Part shown: in pieces, positions 1-7,255 of the stretch
Layout of the letters: each line of letters begins with the position of its first letter
Numbering within the stretch: position 1 is the stretch's first letter
Assembly: GCA_030043175.1 (NCBI GenBank)
Contig: JASHYD010000698.1
Coordinates: 1 to 10,628 of the forward strand
DNA: 10,628 nucleotides
From: Xanthobacteraceae bacterium
GTDB taxonomy: Bacteria > Pseudomonadota > Alphaproteobacteria > Rhizobiales > Xanthobacteraceae
Direction of reading: 5' to 3'
Notes under the pieces: model-generated
Seen by the model: only the letters and a program-made list of their open reading frames with translations
Told to the model about the DNA's origin: nothing
Database searches by the model: none
Position numbers and translations under genes: made by a program

Positions 1-513
1 AGCCAGAACAAGCTTTATGTCTACCGGCGCGATGCGGCGACTGGCCTCTCCCGTGAACCCAGCTTCATCAAGGAGACGCTCTCTGACCCCACGTCGCCGG
101 CACGCCAGAGCGCCGGGACGGTCCACGTGCACCCCAACGGCCGCACGCTCTATCTTGCCAATCGCGCCTCTGCCACGGTGGAGTTCGAAGGCAAGAAGGT
201 ATTTGCCGGTGGCGAGAACAGTATCGCGGCGTTCTCGATCAACCAATCGACCGGCGAGCCGACCCTGATTGGGAACTTCGACGGTCGCGGCATTACGTTG
301 CGCACATTCGGGCTCGATCCGACCGGACGTATTCTGGTCGCGGCGAGCCAGATCCCGCTCCCGGTGCGCGACGGCGCCACCGTCAAGATACTTTCCGCGG
401 GCCTTTCGGTCTACCGAATCGGCGGCGACGGCAAGCTTGACTTCGTGCGCAAGTACGATGTGGACGTGGGCGGCAAGAACCAGTTCTGGAGCGGCGTGGT
501 GGCGCTCGCGTAG
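1..513 (+). CDS. Beta-propeller lactonase-family protein, C-terminal part (5' end outside window)
   Basis: The frame is open from the first base and ends at a TAG; 170 residues are visible and the start lies outside the window. The sequence has repeated blade-like units: a 'KLYVYRRDAATG' strand pair, 'VHVHPNGRTLYLANR', 'IAAFSINQSTGEPTLIG', 'RTFGLDPTGRILVAAS' and 'LSVYRIGGDGKLDFVRKYD'. The recurring pattern 'hydrophobic strand-Pro-Asn/Thr-Gly-Arg-x-Leu' is typical of seven-bladed lactonases of the 6-phosphogluconolactonase/YbhE type (PF10282). The end 'VGGKNQFWSGVVALA' closes the last blade, so the stop looks natural. Family members hydrolyse sugar lactones or are uncharacterised, and many are exported; with the N-terminus missing neither substrate nor location can be read. 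The fold is fairly sure and the enzymatic role is not. Confidence 0.85.
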   Translation, partial: SQNKLYVYRRDAATGLSREPSFIKETLSDPTSPARQSAGTVHVHPNGRTLYLANRASATVEFEGKKVFAGGENSIAAFSINQSTGEPTLIGNFDGRGITLRTFGLDPTGRILVAASQIPLPVRDGATVKILSAGLSVYRIGGDGKLDFVRKYDVDVGGKNQFWSGVVALA

Positions 514-1320
514 ACCATCCGCAAATACGGCTGCCTCAATACGCTGTTGAAGGGCAGCGTTGTACAGGTCGCCAAACATTACGCCGGCAGCACCGCCTGT
601 GTGCGGCTCGCTCCGCGCGGCCACGACCCATGTGCTTAGGGCTCGAATGTGGGGTCGCGGCCGGTGCTATGGCCGCTAGCCTGGGATACCCCCAGCCTTG
701 GGCCGGTCGAGGCCGTCGCCCGAGCGGTGATCGAAACTTGTCTTGGGGGCCGTCGTCGTCATCGTGGTGTCGAGATCGCCGGCGAGTTCAGCTTCTGATC
801 GGGACGTTGAACTACAGGAGATCTGGCCGAGCCCGAATCACGGCATGGCATTTCCGGTTCGATAGGCAGCGCGTCGTGCGCTTTGTTGGGCCGCCTGTGT
901 TCCGCGCCCCCCCATGCGCAGGACATCTTTTCGTCTTCGGGCAGCAACAACGCGCAGGCCCAAACAATCCCCTATCGCCCCATAGATATCCAAGCGCACT
1001 CGTTCATCAATACCATGGCGTCCCGCCAGCGCTTGGGTGATCAGTCCGGACGGGGAAGCGTGAGCGTAGAGTTGTTTCGGCGGCGTGCGGACGAATACCG
1101 CCATGTTTGCGGTCGCGGTGACAACGCATTTTGCTTGGGGGCTGGTAGAGCCGTGCAGGCCATAGAGCTTCGAGAAGCCCGGCGACCCATCGGATTCAAG
1201 GACGGAAAAGATTTCGCAGAGGGATCAACCCAGCGTGCGGGTTGGTGCTGCCGGTTGGGCGGCGGATACGACGCTGCCCTCGCCTTGGTTCTGAGCCTCA
1301 GGCCGGCGAAGGAGGATGCG
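514..1320. other. Long spacer without a supportable gene
   Basis: About 800 bases lie between the lactonase stop and the cupin stop, so the two flanking genes converge here. Open frames exist on both strands, the longest about 190 codons on the plus strand, but that frame runs into the antisense of the cupin gene. None shows a recognisable motif, a convincing ribosome site or a hydrophobic/hydrophilic pattern that looks like a folded protein. A minus-strand frame of 88 codons (about 838-1104) partly reads like protein and is interrupted near a run of seven C (909-915), so a decayed gene is possible. I see no terminator with a T-run and no tRNA. Confidence 0.4.
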
Positions 1321-1767
1321 TTAGTACCCGGTCCGATCGATCGCGCCCCAAATCTCCGCCCAGTCGCGGCCCGCGATGTCGGTCACGCGGCCGTCGCTCT
1401 CGAAAAACTTGTTAGGCAACTGGAACATTGCGAGGATGAGCCCGCCCTCCGGACACCAGGCTGAGTGGCGGCTGCCGGCGGGACGCCAGACGAAATCGCC
1501 CTGTGGCACGGTGAGGTCCGCGTCCGGACCTTCCCGGTCCACCAGCTTGCCTTCGAGCACATAGGTCTGCTCGATCTTGACGTGCTCATGGTCGGGCAGC
1601 ACTGCGCCCGGCGCAAAGCGCATCAGCGCCGTCACGAGGCCGCTGTCGGGATCGAATAATAGCGTCTTCACCTCGCAGCCCGGAAACCGGGTTTTCCGCC
1701 ACTCCATTTCGCCCACGCGAACGTGGCGGGATCTGAGGTCAGCTCGATCGAGGGGCACGGCATCCAT
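1321..1767 (-). CDS. Single-domain cupin protein
   Basis: The product is 148 residues, a normal length for a one-domain cupin. Cupin motif 1 is seen at residues 54-74, with His60, His62 and Glu66 in the order H-x-H-x3-E followed by a conserved glycine. Motif 2 is at residues 90-101, 'GDFVWRPAGSRH', with His101 as the fourth metal ligand. All four usual metal ligands are therefore present, so a metal-binding beta-barrel is expected in the cytoplasm; there is no signal peptide. The closest architecture is the ChrR/acetylacetone-dioxygenase-like cupins, which act as dioxygenases or as sensors, but the substrate cannot be read. The ATG at 1767 is supported by GGAGG at 1777-1773, five bases upstream. 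The gene stands alone on this strand; its upstream neighbour on the other side points away. Confidence 0.8.
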   Translation of the reverse strand: MDAVPLDRADLRSRHVRVGEMEWRKTRFPGCEVKTLLFDPDSGLVTALMRFAPGAVLPDHEHVKIEQTYVLEGKLVDREGPDADLTVPQGDFVWRPAGSRHSAWCPEGGLILAMFQLPNKFFESDGRVTDIAGRDWAEIWGAIDRTGY

Positions 1768-2218
1768 CCCATCCTCCGCGGGGCAACGTGGCAGGCCGGC
1801 AGCTTAGGGCGGATTGCGTCTTAATGAAACCGGCTTGGTTTGATCTGCCGCCTGTGATTGTGATCGGGGTAGAGCAAACCGAATGCGAGGGTTGGTACCC
1901 TGCGAGGGGCATTCGTCAGGGTCTTCAGGTCGGTTCCATGCAAGAAGGGAGGGCCGCGACCTTGTTCAGCAGCCGAATCACACTAATTGCTTGTTGGTGA
2001 CAGTGACGTACCCATAAGCCGCCATTTGCGGCTCTCCCTTGCGCCGGGTTGATGAGCTCAGCATCGTGATCCGGGCTTGATCGTTGGCCGCAAGGTGTGG
2101 CTTTATGTCATTGATACTACCATAAATTGCAGAGGAACTCGGAACGACAACCGGGTCCGGATCGACCAAAAATTCCGTCATCCTAGCCGTCGAACGCGCA
2201 GAGGCGAGTGAAACTGCA
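1768..2218. other. Divergent intergenic region between cupin and sensor kinase
   Basis: This 451-base stretch separates two divergent genes and must hold both promoters. I cannot assign -35/-10 boxes with confidence. A minus-strand frame of 67 codons (1978-2181) starts with an ATG but lacks a good ribosome site and has no recognisable motif. A plus-strand frame of 70 codons (1788-2000) is equally unsupported. The kinase frame is open upstream of its ATG back to 2126, but offers no ATG, GTG or TTG start there. Confidence 0.4.
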
Positions 2219-3886
2219 ATGTTGCTACACGAAGAAAAGGGAGTGCCTTTTGATATCAGCGAGGGCCAGCGCGCTAAGAATGCGCTGCAGCGGCAGGCCA
2301 TGCTGCTCGAGGTCACGTCGGACCTGATCCGCGCCTCCGAACCGGGCGAACTCGCCCGCATGACGTTCGAGCACATCAAGTCGGATCTCGGGGCAGTTGT
2401 GTGCACCAACTACCGCGTCGATCCTGCGGGACGGCGCCTCAGGCTGGCGTTTGTGCACGGCACACCACCGCAATACCTGGAGGCAGCCCAATCGCTCGAA
2501 CTCGGTCAAGAGTATTGCGGAACCGCTGCTGCAAGCCTTCAGCCGCTTGTGGTCGACAAACAGCGTATCGCGTGCGACCCGAACGGCGGCCTTGTGCGCG
2601 AACTCGGTGCGACCGCCTATGCCTGCTACCCGCTCAAGGCGTCCGACGGCCGCCTGCTTGGCACGTTTGCGGTTGCCTCGGCGACACGGGAGGGGTTTAC
2701 CGATGATGAAGTCGCCTGGCTCGGCACGATCACCAATTTCCTCGCCCAAGCCTGGGAGCGGTTCGAGGCAGAGCAAGGTCTACGTGCGAGCGAGGAACGC
2801 TTCAGATCCTCGGTCCTCCACTCTCCATTGCCAATCGTATTGTTCGACGATCGGGAGCAAATCCTCGCCATCAGCCAAAGCTGGCTCGACCAAACCGGCT
2901 ATTCTAGGAAGGAGCTGCGCAGCGTCGCGGACTGGACGGCGAGAGCTCACGGCGACAGCTCGGGCGAAGCACTGGAGCAAATCCGCCAGATGATTCCGAC
3001 CAAGCCCGAGGCGGAGCAAACCGAACGGAGGGTCCGCACGAAAGATGGCCGCGACCGCATTTGGCGGTTTGTTACTTCTGCCTTGGGAACCAAATCGGAT
3101 GGGCGAGATCTGTTCATTTGCGTCGCCGAAGATTTGACTGAGCGGAAAGCTCACGAGCAACACGTTCACCTCGTGATGCGTGAGGCCAGTCATCGCGCCA
3201 AGAACATGCTCAGTCTCGTGCAGGCGATCGCGCGCCAGACCGCGGCTGGAGCCCCTGAAGATTTTGTCGGACGCTTCACTGAGCGCATTCAGGCGCTTGC
3301 GGCCAATCAGGACCTGCTGGTACGGAATGAGTGGCAGGGAGTTGATGTGGAGGATCTGGTGCGCGCCCAGTTCGCGCACTTTGCGGACCTTGTTGGCTAT
3401 CGGATCGCAGTGCACGGCCCGCCGCTGCGTCTCAACGCAACCGCTGCCCAAGCGATCGGTCTCGCACTGCATGAGCTTGCGACAAATGCCGGAAAATACG
3501 GGGCGCTCTCGACGAATAGCGGGCGCGTCGATGTTTGCTGGGGGACCAACGCTGACATTCTCACCATGAGCTGGGCCGAGCGCGACGGGCCACCCGTGTC
3601 CCCGCCGGCGCGGCGGGGCTTCGGCAGCACGGTCATCGTTTCGATGGCAGAGGCGACCGTCGGCGGCGAGGTGCAGCTCGATTACGCTCCCTCAGGTCTG
3701 GTGTGGCGCTTGATCTGCCCGGCAGCGAATGTGCTGGAGTGCGGGGAACGTGAGAATATTTTTATGGAAGGGAAATCAGGTAAGGGAACAGAATCAGCAC
3801 GCACACAGCAACTTGAGGCTCGTAGCGGGTTGCGTGTGCTCAGCGAGGGGGCGATGCAAGGAAGACAATTTAGTTCACCAAGCTAA
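2219..3886 (+). CDS. Soluble HWE-family sensor histidine kinase (GAF-PAS-HWE)
   Basis: The product is 555 residues with no membrane segment, so it is probably a cytoplasmic sensor kinase that autophosphorylates on histidine and passes phosphate to a response regulator. Domain order is a short helix, a GAF domain (about 28-180), a PAS domain (about 192-310, 'EERFRSSVLHSPLPIVLFD' to 'EDLTERKAHE'), and an HWE kinase core. The phosphoacceptor is His325 in 'REASHRAKNML'. The N-box is 'HELATNAGKYGA' (418-429) with the family's glutamate Glu419. The 'WAE' signature is at 452-454, followed by 'GPPVSPPARRGFGS'. These three features (His, Trp, Glu) define the HWE group common in rhizobia. The ligand of the GAF and PAS domains is unknown, and no LOV cysteine motif is seen. 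Residues after about 503 form an unusual hydrophilic tail of some 50 residues. The ATG at 2219 has a GAGGCGAG stretch about ten bases upstream. No response regulator lies in the window. Confidence 0.92.
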   Translation: MLLHEEKGVPFDISEGQRAKNALQRQAMLLEVTSDLIRASEPGELARMTFEHIKSDLGAVVCTNYRVDPAGRRLRLAFVHGTPPQYLEAAQSLELGQEYCGTAAASLQPLVVDKQRIACDPNGGLVRELGATAYACYPLKASDGRLLGTFAVASATREGFTDDEVAWLGTITNFLAQAWERFEAEQGLRASEERFRSSVLHSPLPIVLFDDREQILAISQSWLDQTGYSRKELRSVADWTARAHGDSSGEALEQIRQMIPTKPEAEQTERRVRTKDGRDRIWRFVTSALGTKSDGRDLFICVAEDLTERKAHEQHVHLVMREASHRAKNMLSLVQAIARQTAAGAPEDFVGRFTERIQALAANQDLLVRNEWQGVDVEDLVRAQFAHFADLVGYRIAVHGPPLRLNATAAQAIGLALHELATNAGKYGALSTNSGRVDVCWGTNADILTMSWAERDGPPVSPPARRGFGSTVIVSMAEATVGGEVQLDYAPSGLVWRLICPAANVLECGERENIFMEGKSGKGTESARTQQLEARSGLRVLSEGAMQGRQFSSPS

Positions 3887-3939
3887 CCGATCGGTCCTCT
3901 AAGGTGACTCGAACGTTCAGTAAGCGCACCGCCGTTCAA

Positions 3940-4010
3940 GCTGGTCGGACGTGGTCGCTTTATTCGAACCGATCTCGAAAAGAGACCGCTCCCCTTTGGG
4001 TCCGACCAGC
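3940..4010. repeat. Long imperfect hairpin with perfect 11-base ends
   Basis: GCTGGTCGGAC at 3940-3950 is the exact reverse complement of GTCCGACCAGC at 4000-4010. Inside, GGTC (3953-3956) faces GACC (3984-3987) and CTTT (3958-3961) faces AAAG (3979-3982), so the stem can continue with interruptions. There is no T-run, so it is not a classical terminator. It could be an intergenic repeat element of the REP or miniature type seen in Bradyrhizobiaceae, or a structured RNA; the 71-base length invites a tRNA comparison, but the arms do not fit one. Confidence 0.6.
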
Positions 4011-4014
4011 CAAA

Positions 4015-4140
4015 AGCGGACACACCTGGGTAGGCTCAACTTAGCTGCTCCTCGTTAAAATTGCAGCAGGTGTAGTATGCACGAAAAAAGGGGACCGCTT
4101 CCCAAGGCGCGAAACGAGGTCCCCATTTTTTGTGTCCGCT
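4015..4140. repeat. Inverted-repeat element with a terminator-like core
   Basis: AGCGGACACA at 4015-4024 is the exact reverse complement of TGTGTCCGCT at 4131-4140, bounding 126 bases. The inner arm contains a second perfect inverted repeat, described as the terminator entry. The nested symmetry and the position five bases after the 3940-4010 hairpin suggest one composite intergenic element. Confidence 0.5.
4084..4131. terminator. Probable intrinsic terminator, possibly bidirectional
   Basis: AAAAAAGGGGACC (4084-4096) is followed 21 bases later by GGTCCCC (4118-4124) and then A plus six T (4125-4131). The seven-base G/C-rich stem followed by a T-run fits a rho-independent terminator for the upstream kinase. 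The A-run on the other side would give a U-run in the opposite direction, so it may work both ways. The 21-base loop is longer than usual. Confidence 0.6.
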
Positions 4141-4259
4141 GGACTGCCTTGGGGACTATTTGTCGCTCTGACCCTGCGGCTAGCCGCTTCTAATTTTCAG
4201 GACGAAAGAATTGCATTTACGTCGCGAATAAGTCTGCCGGCTTAGACTGCGGAGCTATC

Positions 4260-5609
4260 GTGTTTAGGAGTGCATTCGGCACATCCAGCATTACCCGCTC
4301 GAAGAAAGAGCCTCGATACTTGCGATCTTGGTTAGGTCCCACCATCGCCATTGCCTTGGTTGCGGCGGCACTGACTTTCGATGCCATGACCCCGCAGGTC
4401 GTTTCGGTCACCCTGTTCTATGTAAGCCTGGTTCTCGTAGGCTTCTGGTTTCGCCAACCGAAGGCCGCCCTTGCTCTTGCAATGCTCGCGACGCCGCTAA
4501 TCATCTTTGGATATTGGCTAGCGATCCCTGACGGCACGCCGGCGTGGGAGGGGTGGACCAATCGTGGCCTCTCCATCTGCAGTGTTTGGCTGGCCGCGGC
4601 TTTCGTGTGGCACATCCGTACCCTCGGGCAAAAACTGCAGCATCAGATTGACATCGCTAGCGGTCTGTCGCGTCAAATCAGGTGGCTCGCTTCCATCGTC
4701 GAGTTCGGTAACGACGCAATCATAAGCAAGAACCTCGATGGCATCATCACAAGCTGGAACAAGGGTGCAGAGCGGCTCTTCGGCTATTCGGCTGAAGAAG
4801 CGATCGGCCAGCCGGTGACAATCCTGGTCCCACCGGAGAGTGCAGACGAGGAGTTCGCAATCCTCAGGTATATCCGGCGCGGTGACCGCATTGAGCCCTA
4901 CGAAACCGTTCGGCGGCGCAAGGACGGAAGCCTGATCGATATCTCGCTGACCGTTTCGCCGGTGAGAGATGCCGAAGGAAAGATCATCGGCGCTTCAAGA
5001 ATCTCCCGCGACATCACTGAGCGCAAGCGAAACGAGGCGCAGATCTCCATTCTCGCCTGCGAGGCCGAACACCGTGCTAAAAACTTGCTGGCGAATGTGA
5101 AGGCGATGGTGCAGCTCTCACAAGCTGACACACCCGATGGTCTCAGGGAAGCAATCGCGGGACGCATCAAGGCGCTTGCAGATGTTCATTCGCTGTTCGT
5201 CCAGTCGCGCTGGGCAGGAGCAGAGCTGGGTAGTCTGGTCAAGCAAGAGTTGTTGCCTTATTCCCGTGAGGGGGAGGCGCGCACGCCGATTGACGGACCA
5301 ACAGTGATGCTAAAGCCGGACGTTGCACAGGCGATAGCTGTGGTTTTGCACGAGCTGGCAACCAATGCGGCGAAGTACGGTGCTCTATCCGTGGCAGAGG
5401 GTCAGGTCCGTGTCGAGTGGTCGCGTACGGCCGGTGGCCGAGTCGTGCTCCGCTGGACCGAGGTGGGAGGTCCCCCTGCCAATCCGCCGACGCACAAGGG
5501 TTTCGGGACCGAGGTAATGGAGGCCATGATGCGGGGACGTGTTGGGGGTGATGTGCGGCTCGACTGGCGCGCTGAGGGTCTCAAGTGCGAAATCGCCCTT
5601 CCGACGTGA
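4260..5609 (+). CDS. Membrane-anchored HWE-family sensor histidine kinase (4TM-PAS-HWE)
   Basis: The product is 449 residues. Four hydrophobic stretches, about 22-41, 47-64, 69-89 and 103-119, predict a membrane domain with both ends in the cytoplasm. A PAS domain follows at about 142-257, from 'LASIVEFGNDAIISKNLDG' to 'ASRISRDITERKRNE'. The HWE core has the phosphoacceptor His271 in 'EAEHRAKNLL', the N-box 'HELATNAAKYGA' (364-375) with Glu365, and 'WTE' at 399-401 followed by 'GGPP'. All key catalytic positions are present, so it should be active. The start is GTG with GGAG at 4251-4254, a well placed ribosome site. It resembles the kinase just upstream only in its catalytic half; the sensor parts differ. 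HWE kinases often feed general-stress or chemotaxis-like regulators in rhizobia, but the partner is not in this window. Confidence 0.92.
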   Translation: MFRSAFGTSSITRSKKEPRYLRSWLGPTIAIALVAAALTFDAMTPQVVSVTLFYVSLVLVGFWFRQPKAALALAMLATPLIIFGYWLAIPDGTPAWEGWTNRGLSICSVWLAAAFVWHIRTLGQKLQHQIDIASGLSRQIRWLASIVEFGNDAIISKNLDGIITSWNKGAERLFGYSAEEAIGQPVTILVPPESADEEFAILRYIRRGDRIEPYETVRRRKDGSLIDISLTVSPVRDAEGKIIGASRISRDITERKRNEAQISILACEAEHRAKNLLANVKAMVQLSQADTPDGLREAIAGRIKALADVHSLFVQSRWAGAELGSLVKQELLPYSREGEARTPIDGPTVMLKPDVAQAIAVVLHELATNAAKYGALSVAEGQVRVEWSRTAGGRVVLRWTEVGGPPANPPTHKGFGTEVMEAMMRGRVGGDVRLDWRAEGLKCEIALPT

Positions 5610-6239
5610 TGTGGGTGGCGACCCAATCACTCCCCACGGTTGCGGGGTGGGCGGCCCTACAGTCCGTTGGCAATGCGCACGTAATGCCAAGGACGTGGCC
5701 ATGTGCGACGGCCACCTCGCGGGCGCGAAAGACACGACGTTTCCAATCTTATGGTTCATTTGGTCAGCAATACCGGTGCAGGATATTTGATGGAGCGGCC
5801 TTGGAGTGGGTGGCGAGCGGCTTGATCACTCGCATATCCTCCTCGAGTACCCGCCGAGGCTTTTCGGTGCTGATCACCGCCTTCAAGGGGCACGTCAAGT
5901 GGGATGCTCCGCAGGACCCGGCCAGACATAGCCTCTCGCTATTCGCGGGTTCTCACCCGCCGAGAGCGAAGGCAGACAAGCGAGGTATCGCCCATTTTAT
6001 TGAGGTTTCGTGCACCTTCCGGTCCGTCCAGTACGGACCGCCAAAGGCACAGCTCACGACCCAGCACGTCAGTCTCAGAGTTCGGCACCCAGTCTGTAGC
6101 CGACATGTCCGTTGCGGAAGTCGCCGCACCTCAACTTGTCGAACAGACGTGCCGGTTCGAACGGTGCGATCTCGGATCGATCACGACCTGCGTGCGGCAA
6201 GAGATTACATGAACCGCCGGTGATGCTTTGGTGCCAGAT
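5610..6239. other. Convergent spacer with hairpins and no supportable gene
   Basis: The flanking genes converge here over 630 bases. Plus-strand frames of up to 212 codons exist but are rich in Arg, Ser and Thr without any motif, which is typical of chance open frames in GC-rich DNA. A minus-strand frame (about 5776-5935) ends in a protein-like stretch 'KAVISTEKPRRVLEEDMRV' but has no convincing start. Two hairpins are clear: GCGGGT-tctc-ACCCGC at 5945-5960, and the perfect eight-base stem CGGTCCGT-ccagt-ACGGACCG at 6020-6040. Neither has a T-run; they may still help end the converging transcripts. Confidence 0.45.
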
Positions 6240-6746
6240 CTACAGCGCCTCGGCGCGAATCGGTGGCTGGAAAGCAAGGCCGCTGTCCCACGGAAAGACG
6301 ATCCAGGTATCCTGGGATACTTCGGTGATGAAGGTGTCAACCAATGGCCGTCCCATGGGCTTGGCGTAGACGGTGGCGAAATGCGCATTCGGCAACAGGT
6401 CCCGCACCACGCGCGCGGTTTTACCGGTGTCGACGAGGTCATCGACGATGAGTACGCCCTTGCCGCCGCCGCCGCTTTTCCCCACCAGCTCCGATGCGAC
6501 ACCCTTGATCACTTTCAATTCGCCTTGGCGGGTGTGCTCGTAGCTTGAAATGCAAATCGTCTCAATGAGACGAAGGTTGAGTTCGCGAGCCACGATGGCA
6601 GCCGGCACCAGGCCGCCGCGCGTGACCGTGACGATCGCATCGAACGGCCCAGCGCCGTTGAGCCGCCAGGCGAGCGCGCGCGCATCGCGATGGAACTCGT
6701 CCCAAGAGACCGGAAAGGCCTTTTCCGGCATCCGCATCCGCGTCAT
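6240..6746 (-). CDS. gpt: Xanthine/guanine phosphoribosyltransferase
   Basis: The product is 168 residues, close to the size of E. coli Gpt, and resembles it along the whole length as far as I recall that sequence. It transfers the phosphoribosyl group of PRPP to xanthine or guanine, giving XMP or GMP in purine salvage. The PRPP-binding loop is '[12 protein letters not shown]' (99-110) with the two acidic residues Asp102 and Asp103. 'SRGGLVP'-like 'TRGGLVPAA' (42-50) carries the conserved Arg-Gly-Gly, 'CISSYEH' (65-71) and '[10 protein letters not shown]' (145-154) match typical type I Gpt segments. The ATG at 6746 has GAGAGGGG just upstream; Met4 and Met6 are alternative starts. The start overlaps the stop of the preceding small gene as ATGA, which points to coupled translation. 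Confidence 0.95.
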   Translation of the reverse strand: MTRMRMPEKAFPVSWDEFHRDARALAWRLNGAGPFDAIVTVTRGGLVPAAIVARELNLRLIETICISSYEHTRQGELKVIKGVASELVGKSGGGGKGVLIVDDLVDTGKTARVVRDLLPNAHFATVYAKPMGRPLVDTFITEVSQDTWIVFPWDSGLAFQPPIRAEAL

Positions 6747-7108
6747 GGTACGCCCCTCTCGCCGTCCAGCCTACCTTCGGATTCGCTTTCGGCCCGCAGC
6801 GTTTTGGCTTCAGTGATAAAATGATCGGCATTCCTCTTGACGTCACGTATCACGTTGTCAATCTCGCGCCGGAACCGGTCGAGATCCAGCTTCAAACCGG
6901 AAGGCGACGGCTTTTCGGTTTCAAGGGCATATCCAACCATGTGCATCCTGACAGATATCTCGAGCAGCATCAGCGACGTAGTCTCCTCAGAAAGATCGTG
7001 CTCATCCATATAGTTTTGGATGAGCTGGTGGAGAGCGATTGCGTGCTCACTCAGCTCGTCGATGGCGGCTTCGGTCCCGTCTTCAAAATCGTCATTCTGC
7101 GAACTCAT
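6743..7108 (-). CDS. Small acidic helical protein of unknown function
   Basis: From the ATG at 7108 the product is 121 residues, rich in Glu and Asp and in predicted amphipathic helix, with no signal peptide or membrane segment. Segments such as '[17 protein letters not shown]' and '[19 protein letters not shown]' suggest a helical bundle or coiled coil. I do not recognise a named domain. I chose this start because GGAG lies six bases before it and the sequence '[11 protein letters not shown]' looks like a natural N-terminus; an ATG at 7120 and a GTG at 7132 in the same frame are alternatives. Its TGA overlaps the gpt start as ATGA, so the pair is almost certainly one operon with coupled translation. 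A link to purine salvage is suggested by position only. Confidence 0.75.
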   Translation of the reverse strand: MSSQNDDFEDGTEAAIDELSEHAIALHQLIQNYMDEHDLSEETTSLMLLEISVRMHMVGYALETEKPSPSGLKLDLDRFRREIDNVIRDVKRNADHFITEAKTLRAESESEGRLDGERGVP

Positions 7109-7255
7109 CGCCGGCTCCATCGGCAGCCTCACATGAGACTACATAGGTGTGCTATTTGAGCTTTCTCGAACCCGCAGGACCCTGGGCGCGCTGACGCTAT
7201 CAGTGAGGTGCGGCGCTCAGTTTATCCTCCCGTCGCTACCGCGTTCCGCAGCGGA

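Larger units (their letters stand above)
3887..4259. other. Structured spacer between the two kinase genes
   Basis: This 373-base gap has no gene. It holds two adjacent inverted-repeat structures (3940-4010 and 4015-4140, listed separately) and a perfect 12-base palindrome GCGGCTAGCCGC at 4176-4187. The promoter of the downstream kinase should lie between about 4141 and 4250, but no clear -35/-10 pair can be read. The strong structures suggest that the two kinase genes are separate transcripts. Confidence 0.6.

Noticed and set aside
271..298. GGAAC-N19-CGTT resembling a general-stress (EcfG) promoter
   Set aside because: It lies inside the lactonase coding region and the spacing is off; expected by chance.
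514..639. Open frame continuing 41 codons past the lactonase TAG
   Set aside because: The protein already ends with a complete last blade, and the extension has no blade pattern; chance open frame in GC-rich DNA.
883..1464. 193-codon plus-strand open frame
   Set aside because: Its 3' third is antisense to the cupin gene, and the rest has no motif or ribosome site.
1978..2409. 143-codon minus-strand open frame opposite the kinase start
   Set aside because: Much of it is the antisense of the GAF-kinase 5' end; the remaining 67 codons have no motif or good ribosome site.
3940..4010. tRNA-like 71-base fold with a GGTTCGAA motif on the minus strand
   Set aside because: The closing stem is 11 continuous base pairs and no anticodon or D arms of the right size can be drawn.
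5585..6223. 212-codon plus-strand open frame after the second kinase
   Set aside because: Composition is Arg/Ser/Thr-rich without motifs, it begins inside the kinase gene, and it spans two hairpins.
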